Source: Georgenia_A wangjunii
GTDB taxonomy: Bacteria > Actinomycetota > Actinomycetes > Actinomycetales > Actinomycetaceae
Assembly: GCF_036421915.1 (NCBI RefSeq)
Contig: NZ_JAZGOM010000007.1
Length of the DNA stretch: 64,000 bases
Direction: 5' to 3' (one strand)
A program made the position numbers and the translations under genes. How positions within the stretch are numbered: position 1 is the first letter of the stretch; every line of letters starts with the position of its first letter. This document shows, piece after piece, positions 1 to 10,020 of this stretch. Under the pieces are notes generated by a model. It was given only the letters and a program-made list of their open reading frames with translations, was not told the DNA's origin and made no database searches.

Positions 1-155
1 GGCGTGCGCGGCCCGCACGACGTCCTCGACTACGCCCGGGCCGGCGCCGACGTCGTCCTCGTCGGCGAGGCCCTCGTCACGCAGGGGAACCCGCGCCGGG
101 CCGTCGCCGACATGGCCGCGGCGGGGTCGCACCCGGCGCTCCGCGCGGTCCGCCC

Positions 156-159
<4 letters not shown>
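1..159 (+). CDS. trpC: Indole-3-glycerol phosphate synthase, C-terminal fragment
   Basis: The left edge of the window cuts this gene; 52 C-terminal codons and the stop are visible. The peptide GVRGPHDVLDYARAGADVVL followed by VGEALVTQGNPR matches the last beta/alpha units of the TrpC TIM barrel, including the VGEAL phosphate-binding segment. TrpC closes the indole ring of indole-3-glycerol phosphate in cytoplasmic tryptophan synthesis. Its TGA overlaps the GTG start of trpB (GTGA at 156-159), so translational coupling in a trp operon is likely. The identification rests on a short fragment but is strongly supported by the neighbouring trpB and trpA. Confidence 0.9.
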
Positions 160-1478
<1,319 letters not shown>

Positions 1479-1483
1479 GCAGC

Positions 1484-2329
1484 ATGACGACGAACAGCGG
1501 GACGCCCGCCGACGGGCCCACCGCGGGCACGCGAACGACGGCCGCGGCGATCGACGACGCGCGCGCCCGCGGCGGCGCCGCCCTCGTCGGGTACCTCCCC
1601 GTCGGGTTCCCCGACCTCGAGACCTCGGTCCAGGCGGCGCGCACGATCGTCGAGGCGGGCGTCGACATCGTCGAGCTCGGGCTGCCCTACTCCGACCCGG
1701 GCATGGACGGCCCGGTCATCCAGGCCGCGGCCCAGGCCGCCCTCGACGGGGGCACGCGCACGACCGACGTGCTCCGCGCCGTCGAGCGGGTCGCCGAGAC
1801 CGGCGCCGCCGTCGTCATCATGACCTACTGGAACCCCGTGCACCGCTACGGGGTCGACCGCTTCGCGCGCGACCTTGCGTCGGCGGGCGGCGCCGGGCTC
1901 ATCACCCCCGACCTCATCCCGGACGAGGCGGGGGAGTGGATCGCCGCCTCCGAGGCCCACGGCCTCGAGCGGATCTTCCTCGTCGCCCCCAGCTCGACGC
2001 CGGAGCGGCTCGCCATGACCGCCGCGCAGACCCGCGGCTTCGTCTACGCCGCCTCGACGATGGGCGTGACCGGCGTGCGCGCGAGCGTCGACGACCACGC
2101 GCGCGACCTCGTCGCCCGTACGCGGGAGGCCGGGGCGGAGCGTGTGTGCGTCGGGCTCGGTGTTTCGACGCGCGAGCAGGCCGCCGAGATCGCCGAGTAC
2201 TCCGACGGCGTCATCGTCGGCTCCGCGCTCGTCCGCACGCTCCAGCGCGCCGACGGCGACACGACGGCCGCGCTGCGCGACCTCGGCTCACTCGCCGCCG
2301 AGCTGGCCGCCGGGATGCACGGCGCCTGA
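1484..2329 (+). CDS. trpA: Tryptophan synthase alpha chain
   Basis: 281 aa. TrpA cleaves indole-3-glycerol phosphate to indole, which is channelled to TrpB. The catalytic pair is visible in VELGLPYSDPGMDGP: E64 and D75, equivalent to E. coli E49 and D60. The ATG at 1484 is chosen because GGAGAAG (1469-1475) lies 8 nt upstream. An in-frame GTG at 1475 overlaps the trpB stop but would have no spacing to that site. This is the last gene of the trp run; an 80-nt gap separates it from lgt. Confidence 0.95.
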   Translation: MTTNSGTPADGPTAGTRTTAAAIDDARARGGAALVGYLPVGFPDLETSVQAARTIVEAGVDIVELGLPYSDPGMDGPVIQAAAQAALDGGTRTTDVLRAVERVAETGAAVVIMTYWNPVHRYGVDRFARDLASAGGAGLITPDLIPDEAGEWIAASEAHGLERIFLVAPSSTPERLAMTAAQTRGFVYAASTMGVTGVRASVDDHARDLVARTREAGAERVCVGLGVSTREQAAEIAEYSDGVIVGSALVRTLQRADGDTTAALRDLGSLAAELAAGMHGA

Positions 2330-2397
2330 CGGCACGGGCACCGCGCCTGACGGCGGCGCCGCGTCGGACTGGCCGCCGGGCGCACCGCGCCGGCCGT

Positions 2398-2410
2398 TAC
2401 GCTTCGGAGC
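2398..2410 (+). promoter_or_regulatory. Leaderless-type -10 box for lgt
   Basis: TACGCT (2398-2403) fits the actinobacterial TAnnnT -10 and is followed by exactly 7 nt before the ATG at 2411. That spacing puts the transcription start on or next to the start codon, typical of leaderless mRNAs. There is no good -35 box, so this is a pattern-based inference. Confidence 0.45.
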
Positions 2411-3596
2411 ATGCTGAGCGTCGCCTTCTCCATCCCCAGCCCCGCCGAGTCGGTGTGGTACCTGGGCCCCCTGCCGATCCGCGCGTACGCGATCGCCATC
2501 GGTATCGGCATCCTGGCGGCGTGGTGGATCCTCGACCGCCGCTACCGCGCGAAGGGCGGACCGGAGGAGACGGCGCTCGACGTCGCGATCTGGATGGTGC
2601 CGTTCGGCATCATCGGCGGGCGGATCTACCACGTCCTCTCCTCCCCGGACGCGTACTTCGGCCCGAACGGGGACCCGAGCCGCGTCATCGAGGTGTGGAA
2701 CGGCGGCCTCGGGATCTGGGGCGCGATCCCGCTCGGCGGCCTCGGTGCGTGGATCGCGCTGCGTCGCCGCGGCCTGCGCCTCGCTCCCTTCGCCGACGCC
2801 CTCGCCCCCGGCCTGCTCGTCGCCCAGGGGATCGGGCGCATCGGCAACTACTTCAACCAGGAGCTCTACGGTGCGCCGACGACGCTGCCGTGGGGCTTGG
2901 AGATCGACGACCGGTACCTGCGCCCGGGCTACGAGTCCGGAACCCTGTTCCACCCGACGTTCCTCTACGAGCTCCTGTGGAACTTCGCCGCGGCGGCCGT
3001 CCTCATCTGGGCCGCCCGCCGGTTCAACCTCCGCCACGGCCGCGTCTTCTGGCTCTACGTCATGCTCTACACGACCGGCCGCGTGTGGATCGAGTACCTC
3101 CGCATCGACGAGGCCGAGCTCGTGCTCGGGCTGCGCCTCAACGTGTGGACGTCGATCATCGTCTTCCTCCTCGCCCTGTCGATCTTCGTCCGCATCGGCC
3201 GCAGCACCCGCGACGTCCCGGAGACCGTGTGGCTCCCGGGCCGCGAGCCCGAGACGGGCGCCGACGGCGAGGGCACAGCCACCGGCGTCGGGGGGGAAAA
3301 ACCGGCCCACAAAACGCCGCCACCCANTGTCGATCTTCGTCCGCATCGGCCGCAGCACCCGCGACGTCCCGGAGACCGTGTGGCTCCCGGGCCGCGAGCC
3401 CGAGACGGGCGCCGACGGCGAGGGCACAGCCACCGGCGTCGACGGCACGACGTCGGCCGACGACGTCGTGCCGTCGACAGCGGACGACGACGCAACCACG
3501 ACGGCGACCGCCGATGAGGACCCCAGCGCCCCCGCCGACGAGCCGGTCGGCTCGTCGAGCGACCGCGGCGAGACCGCAGCCGGCGGCGACCGCTAG
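2411..3596 (+). CDS. lgt: Prolipoprotein diacylglyceryl transferase, split by an assembly join
   Basis: Lgt is an integral membrane enzyme that moves diacylglycerol from phosphatidylglycerol to the lipobox cysteine of prolipoproteins. The family signature GRIGNYFNQELYG and the motif IIGGRIYHVL are present, with about seven hydrophobic segments. As deposited, the frame shifts after residue 293. Bases 3177-3290 are repeated exactly at 3328-3441 with an N at 3327, and 36 unrelated-looking bases (3291-3326) precede the N. Removing the 151-nt repeat unit restores one frame of 344 aa ending at TAG 3594-3596, with an acidic, Thr/Asp-rich cytoplasmic tail. The break is therefore an assembly artefact and the gene is probably intact. 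Lipoproteins that would be its substrates include those at 32949 and 46957. Confidence 0.93.
3177..3441. repeat. Contig-join artefact: 114-bp direct repeat around an N
   Basis: Bases 3177-3290 and 3328-3441 are identical. The N at 3327 and the stretch 3291-3326 (a G run, an A run, then unrelated sequence) lie between them. The pattern fits two contig ends that overlap by 114 bp but were joined with one N instead of being merged, with low-quality read sequence at the end of the left contig. Confidence 0.85.
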
Positions 3597-3936
3597 GCCT
3601 CACGGCGGCCGGCGCAGGGCCGCGGTGTGCCGCCCCGCGATCGCCCCGCCCAAGGCGTTGACGGCGCACCGGGCGGGGCACGACGCTTGAGATCTGGGTC
3701 ACGCCGGACTTCGGTGGTCGCAGCGACGTGGGCGGCGACGTCCCGCCATACCGGCGTCCACTCTCTGTGTTGGCGATGTCCAGAAAGTAAGACAGGGTCA
3801 CCACTCGGGGGCAGTCGAGCAACCAGCGGGTACAGAGGGCGTAAAGTTTCCGCGCACCGGGCCAACGACGTCCCATCGAAGCACTGATAACGATGCTGGG
3901 CGCTCCAGGGCGTCCGCAGTGAGGACGGGTACGCCG
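3597..3936. other. Intergenic region upstream of gltB
   Basis: 340 nt with no convincing gene. Base composition falls in the middle, and TAAAGT (3842-3847) could be a -10 box, though no good -35 is seen. The gltB promoter and any nitrogen-control site should lie here, but I recognise no GlnR/AmtR-type operator. Confidence 0.4.
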
Positions 3937-6900
3937 ATGAACGCGCACCACCCGGCACCCCAGACCGGACCGGAGCGGACGGGTCTGTACGACCCGGCCA
4001 ACGAGCACGACGCCTGCGGCGTCGCCTTCGTCGCGACGCTCCGCGGCACGCCCGGGCGGGACATCGTCGACGCCGGGCTCACGGCCCTGGCGAACCTCGA
4101 CCACCGCGGCGCCGTCGGCGCCGAGGAGAACACGGGCGACGGCGCGGGCATCCTCCTCCAGGTCCCGGACGCGTTCCTGCGCGCCGAGGCCGGCGTCGAC
4201 CTGCCCCCCGCCGGCTCCTACGCCGTCGGGCTCGTCTTCCTGCCCGGCGCCGGCACCGCGGACGGCGAGCTCGCGCGCGCCGTCGACGGGATCGAGCGAA
4301 TCGCCCGCGAGGAGGAGCTCGACGTCCTCCTGTGGCGCGACGTCGCCGTCGACGCGGGACTCGTCGGGCCGATGGCCCGCGCCTCGATGCCGACGTTCCG
4401 CCAGCTCTTCGTCGCCGACGCCGCGGGCACGCGCAGCGGGATCGAGCTCGACCGCCTCGCCTACCGCCTGCGCAAGCGCGTCGAGCACGAGTACGGCGTG
4501 TACATGGCCTCGCTCTCCGCGCGCACGCTCGTCTACAAGGGCATGCTCACGACGACGCAGCTCCAGCCGTTCTTCCCGGACCTGTCCGACGAGCGGATGG
4601 CGAGCGAGATCGCGCTCGTCCACTCCCGCTTCTCGACGAACACGTTCCCGTCGTGGCCGCTCGCCCAGCCGTTCCGGATGGTCGCCCACAACGGTGAGAT
4701 CAACACCGTGCGCGGCAACCGGAACTGGATGAGCGCGCGCGAGGGCAACCTGTCCTCCGAGCTCCTCGGTGACCTCGACGCGCTCCTGCCCGTGTGCACC
4801 CCCGGCGCGAGCGACTCGGCCACGTTCGACGAGGTCCTCGAGCTCCTCCACCTCGGCGGCCGCTCCCTGCCCCACGCCGTCCTCATGATGATCCCCGAGG
4901 CGTGGCAGAACCACACCGAGATGGACGCGGACCGCCGCGCCTTCTACGAGTACACCTCCACCCTCGTCGAGCCGTGGGACGGCCCGGCGGCCATGACGTT
5001 CACCGACGGCACCGTCATCGGCGCGGTCCTCGACCGCAACGGGCTGCGCCCCGGGCGCTACTGGGTGACCGACGACGGCCTCGTCGTCCTCGCCTCCGAG
5101 ACCGGTGTCCTCGACATCGACCCCGCCCGCGTGGCGAGCAAGGGCCGCCTAGAGCCCGGCAAGATGTTCCTCGTCGACACTGCCCAGGGCCGCGTCGTCA
5201 GCGACGAGGAGGTCAAGGCCGAGCTGGCCGCGCTGCACCCGTACCGGGAGTGGCTCGACGAGCACACCGTCCGGCTCGAGGACCTGCCCGAGCGCGAGCA
5301 CGTCGCGCACTCCCGCGCCTCCGTCGCCCGCCGGCAGCAGATGTTCGGCTACACCGACGAGGAGCTCAACATCATCCTCGCGCCGATGGCACGCTCCGGC
5401 GCCGAGGCGCTCGGCTCGATGGGCACGGACACCCCGGTGGCCGTCCTGTCCGAGCGGCCGCGGCTGCTCTTCGACTACTTCATCCAGCTGTTCGCCCAGG
5501 TGACGAACCCGCCCCTCGACGCGATCCGCGAGGAGCTGGTCACCTCGCTCGCCGGCGCGATCGGCCCCGAGCCCAACCTCCTCCACGACGGGCCGGAGCA
5601 CACCCACAAGCTCCACGTGCCGTTCCCGACGATCGACAACGACCAGCTCGCCAAGATCGTCAACATCGGCCGCGCGCGCCGCACCGGCAACGGCTTCTCG
5701 TCCGTCGTCATCTCCGGCCTCTACCGCGTCTCCGGCGGGGGAGAGGCGCTCGAGGCTCGCCTCGAGGAGATCTTCACCGAGGTGGACGAGGCCATCGAGC
5801 GCGGGGTGAGCTTCATCGTCCTGTCCGACCGGGACGCGACGGCGGAGCTCGGGCCCATCCCCTCGCTCCTGCTCACCTCCGCGGTGCACCACCACACGCT
5901 GCGCCGCCGCACCCGCACGAAGGTCAGCCTCCTCGTCGAGGCCGGGGACGTGCGCGAGGTCCACCACGTCGCCCTCCTCATCGGCTACGGCGCGGCAGCG
6001 GTCAACCCCTACCTCGCCATGGAGAGCGCCGAGGAGCTCGTCGACGCCGGGATCATCGAGGGCCTCACGCCCGAGCAGGCCGTCGCCAACGTCATCAAGG
6101 CGCTCGGCAAGGGCGTCCTCAAGGTCATGAGCAAGATGGGCATCTCGACCGTCGCGTCCTACCGCGGCGCGCAGGTGTTCCAGGCGCTCGGCCTGTCCGA
6201 GCCGCTCATCAACCAGTACTTCACCGGCACGGCCTCGCCGCTCGGCGGCGTCGGCCTCGACGTCATCGCGGCCGAGGTGGCCGCGCGCCACGCGACGGCC
6301 TACCCGCCGTCGGGCATCTCCCCGGCCCACCGGACCCTGCGCATCGGCGGGGAGTACCAGTGGCGCCGCGAGGGCGAGCCGCACCTGTTCGACCCGGACA
6401 CGATCTTCCGGCTCCAGCACTCCACCCGGCACCGGAAGATGGACATCTTCCGCCAGTACACCGAGCGCGTGAACGAGCAGTCGAAGCGGCTCATGACGAT
6501 GCGCGGGCTCTTCGCGTTCAAGGAGGGCGGGCGCGCGCCGATCCCGATCGAGGAGGTCGAGCCGGTCTCGGAGATCGTCAAGCGGTTCTCCACCGGCGCG
6601 ATGTCCTACGGGTCGATCTCCGCCGAGGCTCACGAGACCCTCGCGATCGCGATGAACATGCTCGGCGGCAAGTCGAACACCGGTGAGGGCGGCGAGGACA
6701 CCGACCGTCTCCACGACCCGCGCCGGCGCTCGTCGATCAAGCAGGTCGCCTCGGGACGTTTCGGCGTGACGGCGGACTACCTCACGAACTCCGACGACAT
6801 CCAGATCAAGATGGCACAGGGCGCCAAGCCGGGCGAGGGCGGTCAGCTCCCCGGTACCAAGGTGTACCCGTGGGTGGCCAAGACGCGGCACTCGACGCCC

Positions 6901-8511
6901 GGCGTCGGCCTCATCTCCCCGCCGCCGCACCACGACATCTACTCGATCGAGGACCTCGCCCAGCTCATCCACGACCTCAAGAACGCCAACCCGTCGGCGC
7001 GCATCCACGTCAAGCTCGTGAGCGAGGTCGGCGTGGGCACCGTGGCCGCGGGCGTCTCCAAGGCGCACGCCGACGTCGTCCTCATCTCGGGGCACGACGG
7101 CGGGACGGGCGCGAGCCCGCTCACCTCCCTCAAGCACGCGGGCGCGCCGTGGGAGCTCGGCCTCGCCGAGACGCAGCAGACCCTCGTGCTCAACGACCTG
7201 CGTGACCGGATCGTCGTCCAGACCGACGGCCAGCTCAAGACCGGCCGCGACGTCGTCGTCGCCGCGCTCCTGGGCGCGGAGGAGTTCGGGTTCGCGACGG
7301 CACCGCTCGTCGTCTCGGGCTGCGTCATGATGCGCGTGTGCCACCTCGACACGTGCCCGGTGGGCGTGGCCACGCAGAACCCCGAGCTGCGCGCGCGCTT
7401 CTCGGGCAAGGCCGAGTACGTCGTCACCTTCTTCGAGTACATCGCCCAGGAGGTGCGCGAGCTGCTCGCCTCCCTCGGCCTGCGCTCGATCGAGGAGGCC
7501 GTGGGCCAGGTCGAGCTGCTCGATGCCCGTGACGCCATCGACCACTGGAAGGCCTCGGGGCTCGACCTCGCTCCCGTCCTGCAGAAGGTCGAGCCGGCGC
7601 CCGGCTCGGCGCTGCACCAGGTCAAGACGCAGGACCACAGCCTCGACAAGGCGCTCGACGTGCAGCTCATCGCGCAGGCCGCGGCGGCGCTCGCCGACGG
7701 GACGCCGGTGCGGATCGAGGCGCCGGTGCGCAACGTCAACCGCACGGTCGGCACGATGCTCGGCCACGAGCTGACCAAGCGCTACGGCGCCGCCGGCCTG
7801 CCCGACGGCACGATCGACATCACGCTCACCGGCTCGGCCGGGCAGTCCTTCGGGGCGGTCCTGCCCAGCGGCATCACGCTTCGCCTGCTCGGCGACGCGA
7901 ACGACTACGTCGGCAAGTCCCTCTCGGGCGGGCGGATCATCGTCCGGCCGGACGAGCGTGCCCACCTCACGGCGGCGGAGAACGTCATCGCGGGCAACGT
8001 CATCGCCTACGGCGCCACGAGCGGGGAGATCTTCCTCGCCGGGCGCGCGGGGGAGCGTTTTGCCGTGCGCAACTCGGGTGCGACCGCCGTCGTCGAGGGC
8101 GTGGGTGACCACGCCGTGGAGTACATGACGGGCGGGACCGTCGTCGTCCTCGGATCGACCGGGCGCAACCTCGGCGCCGGCATGTCAGGCGGCACCGCCT
8201 ACGTGCTCGACCTCGACCCCGGGCGCGTCAACGGCCCGGCCGTGGCCCAGGGCGAGCTCATCCTCGCGCCGCTCGACGCCGAGGACCGCAACATCGTCCT
8301 CGACCTCCTGCACCGCCACCTCGAGCACACCGACTCCCGGCGGGCGGCCGAGCTGCTCGCCGACCCGGACGCAGCCTGCGCCCGGTTCACGAAGGTCCTG
8401 CCGCGCCAGTTCGCGGCCGTCAGCGCCGCCCTCGCGAAGGCGGCCGACGAGGGGCTCGACGCCGGGTCGCCCGACGTCTGGAACACCATCTTGGAGGCCT
8501 CCCATGGCTGA
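3937..8511 (+). CDS. gltB: Glutamate synthase large subunit
   Basis: 1524 aa. GltB forms two glutamates from glutamine and 2-oxoglutarate. The N-terminal Ntn glutaminase domain starts at C27 (DACGVAFVATL), so a 26-residue propeptide must be removed. The central domain, the FMN barrel (SGHDGGTGASPLTSLKHAG) and the 3Fe-4S cluster cysteines (CVMMRVCHLDTCPVG) follow. The C-terminal GXGXG beta-helix repeats are present (GAGMSGG region). ATG 3937 is preferred over the in-frame GTG at 3919 because GAGGACGGG sits between them. The end overlaps gltD by 8 nt, giving tight coupling of the two subunits. Confidence 0.97.
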   Translation: MNAHHPAPQTGPERTGLYDPANEHDACGVAFVATLRGTPGRDIVDAGLTALANLDHRGAVGAEENTGDGAGILLQVPDAFLRAEAGVDLPPAGSYAVGLVFLPGAGTADGELARAVDGIERIAREEELDVLLWRDVAVDAGLVGPMARASMPTFRQLFVADAAGTRSGIELDRLAYRLRKRVEHEYGVYMASLSARTLVYKGMLTTTQLQPFFPDLSDERMASEIALVHSRFSTNTFPSWPLAQPFRMVAHNGEINTVRGNRNWMSAREGNLSSELLGDLDALLPVCTPGASDSATFDEVLELLHLGGRSLPHAVLMMIPEAWQNHTEMDADRRAFYEYTSTLVEPWDGPAAMTFTDGTVIGAVLDRNGLRPGRYWVTDDGLVVLASETGVLDIDPARVASKGRLEPGKMFLVDTAQGRVVSDEEVKAELAALHPYREWLDEHTVRLEDLPEREHVAHSRASVARRQQMFGYTDEELNIILAPMARSGAEALGSMGTDTPVAVLSERPRLLFDYFIQLFAQVTNPPLDAIREELVTSLAGAIGPEPNLLHDGPEHTHKLHVPFPTIDNDQLAKIVNIGRARRTGNGFSSVVISGLYRVSGGGEALEARLEEIFTEVDEAIERGVSFIVLSDRDATAELGPIPSLLLTSAVHHHTLRRRTRTKVSLLVEAGDVREVHHVALLIGYGAAAVNPYLAMESAEELVDAGIIEGLTPEQAVANVIKALGKGVLKVMSKMGISTVASYRGAQVFQALGLSEPLINQYFTGTASPLGGVGLDVIAAEVAARHATAYPPSGISPAHRTLRIGGEYQWRREGEPHLFDPDTIFRLQHSTRHRKMDIFRQYTERVNEQSKRLMTMRGLFAFKEGGRAPIPIEEVEPVSEIVKRFSTGAMSYGSISAEAHETLAIAMNMLGGKSNTGEGGEDTDRLHDPRRRSSIKQVASGRFGVTADYLTNSDDIQIKMAQGAKPGEGGQLPGTKVYPWVAKTRHSTPGVGLISPPPHHDIYSIEDLAQLIHDLKNANPSARIHVKLVSEVGVGTVAAGVSKAHADVVLISGHDGGTGASPLTSLKHAGAPWELGLAETQQTLVLNDLRDRIVVQTDGQLKTGRDVVVAALLGAEEFGFATAPLVVSGCVMMRVCHLDTCPVGVATQNPELRARFSGKAEYVVTFFEYIAQEVRELLASLGLRSIEEAVGQVELLDARDAIDHWKASGLDLAPVLQKVEPAPGSALHQVKTQDHSLDKALDVQLIAQAAAALADGTPVRIEAPVRNVNRTVGTMLGHELTKRYGAAGLPDGTIDITLTGSAGQSFGAVLPSGITLRLLGDANDYVGKSLSGGRIIVRPDERAHLTAAENVIAGNVIAYGATSGEIFLAGRAGERFAVRNSGATAVVEGVGDHAVEYMTGGTVVVLGSTGRNLGAGMSGGTAYVLDLDPGRVNGPAVAQGELILAPLDAEDRNIVLDLLHRHLEHTDSRRAAELLADPDAACARFTKVLPRQFAAVSAALAKAADEGLDAGSPDVWNTILEASHG

Positions 8512-9970
8512 CCCGCGCGGATTCCTCAAGCACCGCGAGCGTGAGCTCCCCGAGCGCCGGCCCGTGCCGGTGCGCATCCTCGACTACCGCGAGGTCTACG
8601 AGCGGCGCGACTCCGGTGCGCTCCAGCGCCAGGCGAGCCGCTGCATGGACTGCGGCGTCCCGTTCTGCCACAACGGCTGCCCGCTGGGGAACCTCATCCC
8701 CGAGTGGAACGACCTCACGCGGCGCGACGACGTCAACGGTGCGATCGAGCGCCTCCACGCGACGAACAACTTCCCGGACTTCACGGGCCGGCTGTGCCCG
8801 GCGCCGTGCGAGTCCTCGTGCGTGCTCGGGATCAACCAGCCGCCGGTGACGATCAAGAACATCGAGCAGGCGATCATCGACCGCGCGTTCGAGGAGGGCC
8901 TCGTCACGCCCGAGATCCCCGACCGGCTCACCGGCAAGACGGTCGCCGTCATCGGCTCCGGGCCGGCGGGCCTCGCGGCCGCGCAGCAGCTCACCCGGGC
9001 CGGGCACACCGTCGTCGTGCACGAGCGGGCCGACAAGATCGGCGGGCTCCTGCGCTACGGCATCCCCGAGTTCAAGATGGAGAAGATCCACGTCGACCGC
9101 CGTCTCGCGCAGATGGAGGCGGAGGGCACGCGGTTCCGCCCCTCGAGCGACGTCGGCGCGCCCGGCGGGCTCACGGGCGAGGAGCTCCTCGAGCGGTACG
9201 ACGCCGTCGTCCTCGCCATGGGCTCGACGATCGCCCGCGACCTGCCCGTCCCCGGGCGCGAGCTGAGCGGCATCCACCAGGCGATGGAGTACCTGCCCCA
9301 GGCCACGCGAGTCGTCCACGGCGAGGAGGTCCCCGGGCAGATCCTCGCCACGGACAAGGACGTCGTCATCATCGGCGGCGGCGACACCGGGGCGGACTGC
9401 CTCGGCACCGCCATCCGGCAGGGCGCGCGCTCGGTCACACAGATCGAGATCATGCCGCGCCCGAGCGAGGAGCGGCCCGCCGGCCAGCCCTGGCCCACGT
9501 ACCCGATGATCTACCGGGTCTCCAGCGCCCACGAGGAGGGCGGCGAGCGCGTCTACGCGACGAGCACCGTCGAGTTCCTCAGCGAGGGCGAGACCGGCTC
9601 CGTCACGCACCTGCGGGTGACCGAGGTCGACATGAGCTCCGGGCGGCCGGTCCCGGTCGAGGGCACCGAGCGCCTCATCCCGGCCCAGCTCGTCCTGCTC
9701 GCCATGGGCTTCGTCGGCGTGCCGCGCGACGGGCTCGTCGAGCAGCTCAAGGTCGGCCTCGACCAGCGCGGGCGCATCGAGCGGGACGACGACTTCGCGA
9801 CGACGGTGCCCGGCGTGTTCGTCGCCGGTGACGCCGGGCGCGGGCAGTCGCTCATCGTGTGGGCCATCTCCGAGGGCCGGGCCGCGGCCGCCGCCGTGGA
9901 CACGTATCTCAGCGGCCGGACCGAACTTCCGTCCCCGATCGGCCCTACCACGGTCTCGATCAATGTCTGA
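8504..9970 (+). CDS. gltD: Glutamate synthase small subunit
   Basis: 488 aa. GltD is the FAD/NADPH subunit that supplies electrons to GltB. The N-terminal Fe-S cysteines lie in CMDCGVPFCHNGCPLGN and LCPAPCESSC. A first dinucleotide fold (VAVIGSGPAGLAAAQQL) binds FAD and a second (VVIIGGGDTGADCLGT) binds NADPH. The C-terminal GVFVAGDAGRGQSLIVWAI is the usual FAD-contact motif. The ATG lies inside the end of gltB, with GGAGG (8493-8497) 6 nt upstream. Length and motifs match the family. Confidence 0.97.
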   Translation: MADPRGFLKHRERELPERRPVPVRILDYREVYERRDSGALQRQASRCMDCGVPFCHNGCPLGNLIPEWNDLTRRDDVNGAIERLHATNNFPDFTGRLCPAPCESSCVLGINQPPVTIKNIEQAIIDRAFEEGLVTPEIPDRLTGKTVAVIGSGPAGLAAAQQLTRAGHTVVVHERADKIGGLLRYGIPEFKMEKIHVDRRLAQMEAEGTRFRPSSDVGAPGGLTGEELLERYDAVVLAMGSTIARDLPVPGRELSGIHQAMEYLPQATRVVHGEEVPGQILATDKDVVIIGGGDTGADCLGTAIRQGARSVTQIEIMPRPSEERPAGQPWPTYPMIYRVSSAHEEGGERVYATSTVEFLSEGETGSVTHLRVTEVDMSSGRPVPVEGTERLIPAQLVLLAMGFVGVPRDGLVEQLKVGLDQRGRIERDDDFATTVPGVFVAGDAGRGQSLIVWAISEGRAAAAAVDTYLSGRTELPSPIGPTTVSINV

Positions 9971-10007
9971 TGGCGGACGTCCCACGTGGTCCCTCACTGA
10001 AAGGCCG

Positions 10008-10020
10008 TAGGCTGGTGCCC
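10008..10020 (+). promoter_or_regulatory. Leaderless-type -10 box for pyk
   Basis: TAGGCT (10008-10013) lies 7 nt before the ATG of pyk. No Shine-Dalgarno sequence is present in the short gap after gltD. The spacing matches leaderless transcription from a promoter of its own; the -35 region is weak. Confidence 0.45.

Noticed and set aside
5149..8112. A 987-codon minus-strand open frame over gltB
   Set aside because: Antisense to a clearly real gltB; its composition is typical of complementary-strand reading in high-GC DNA.
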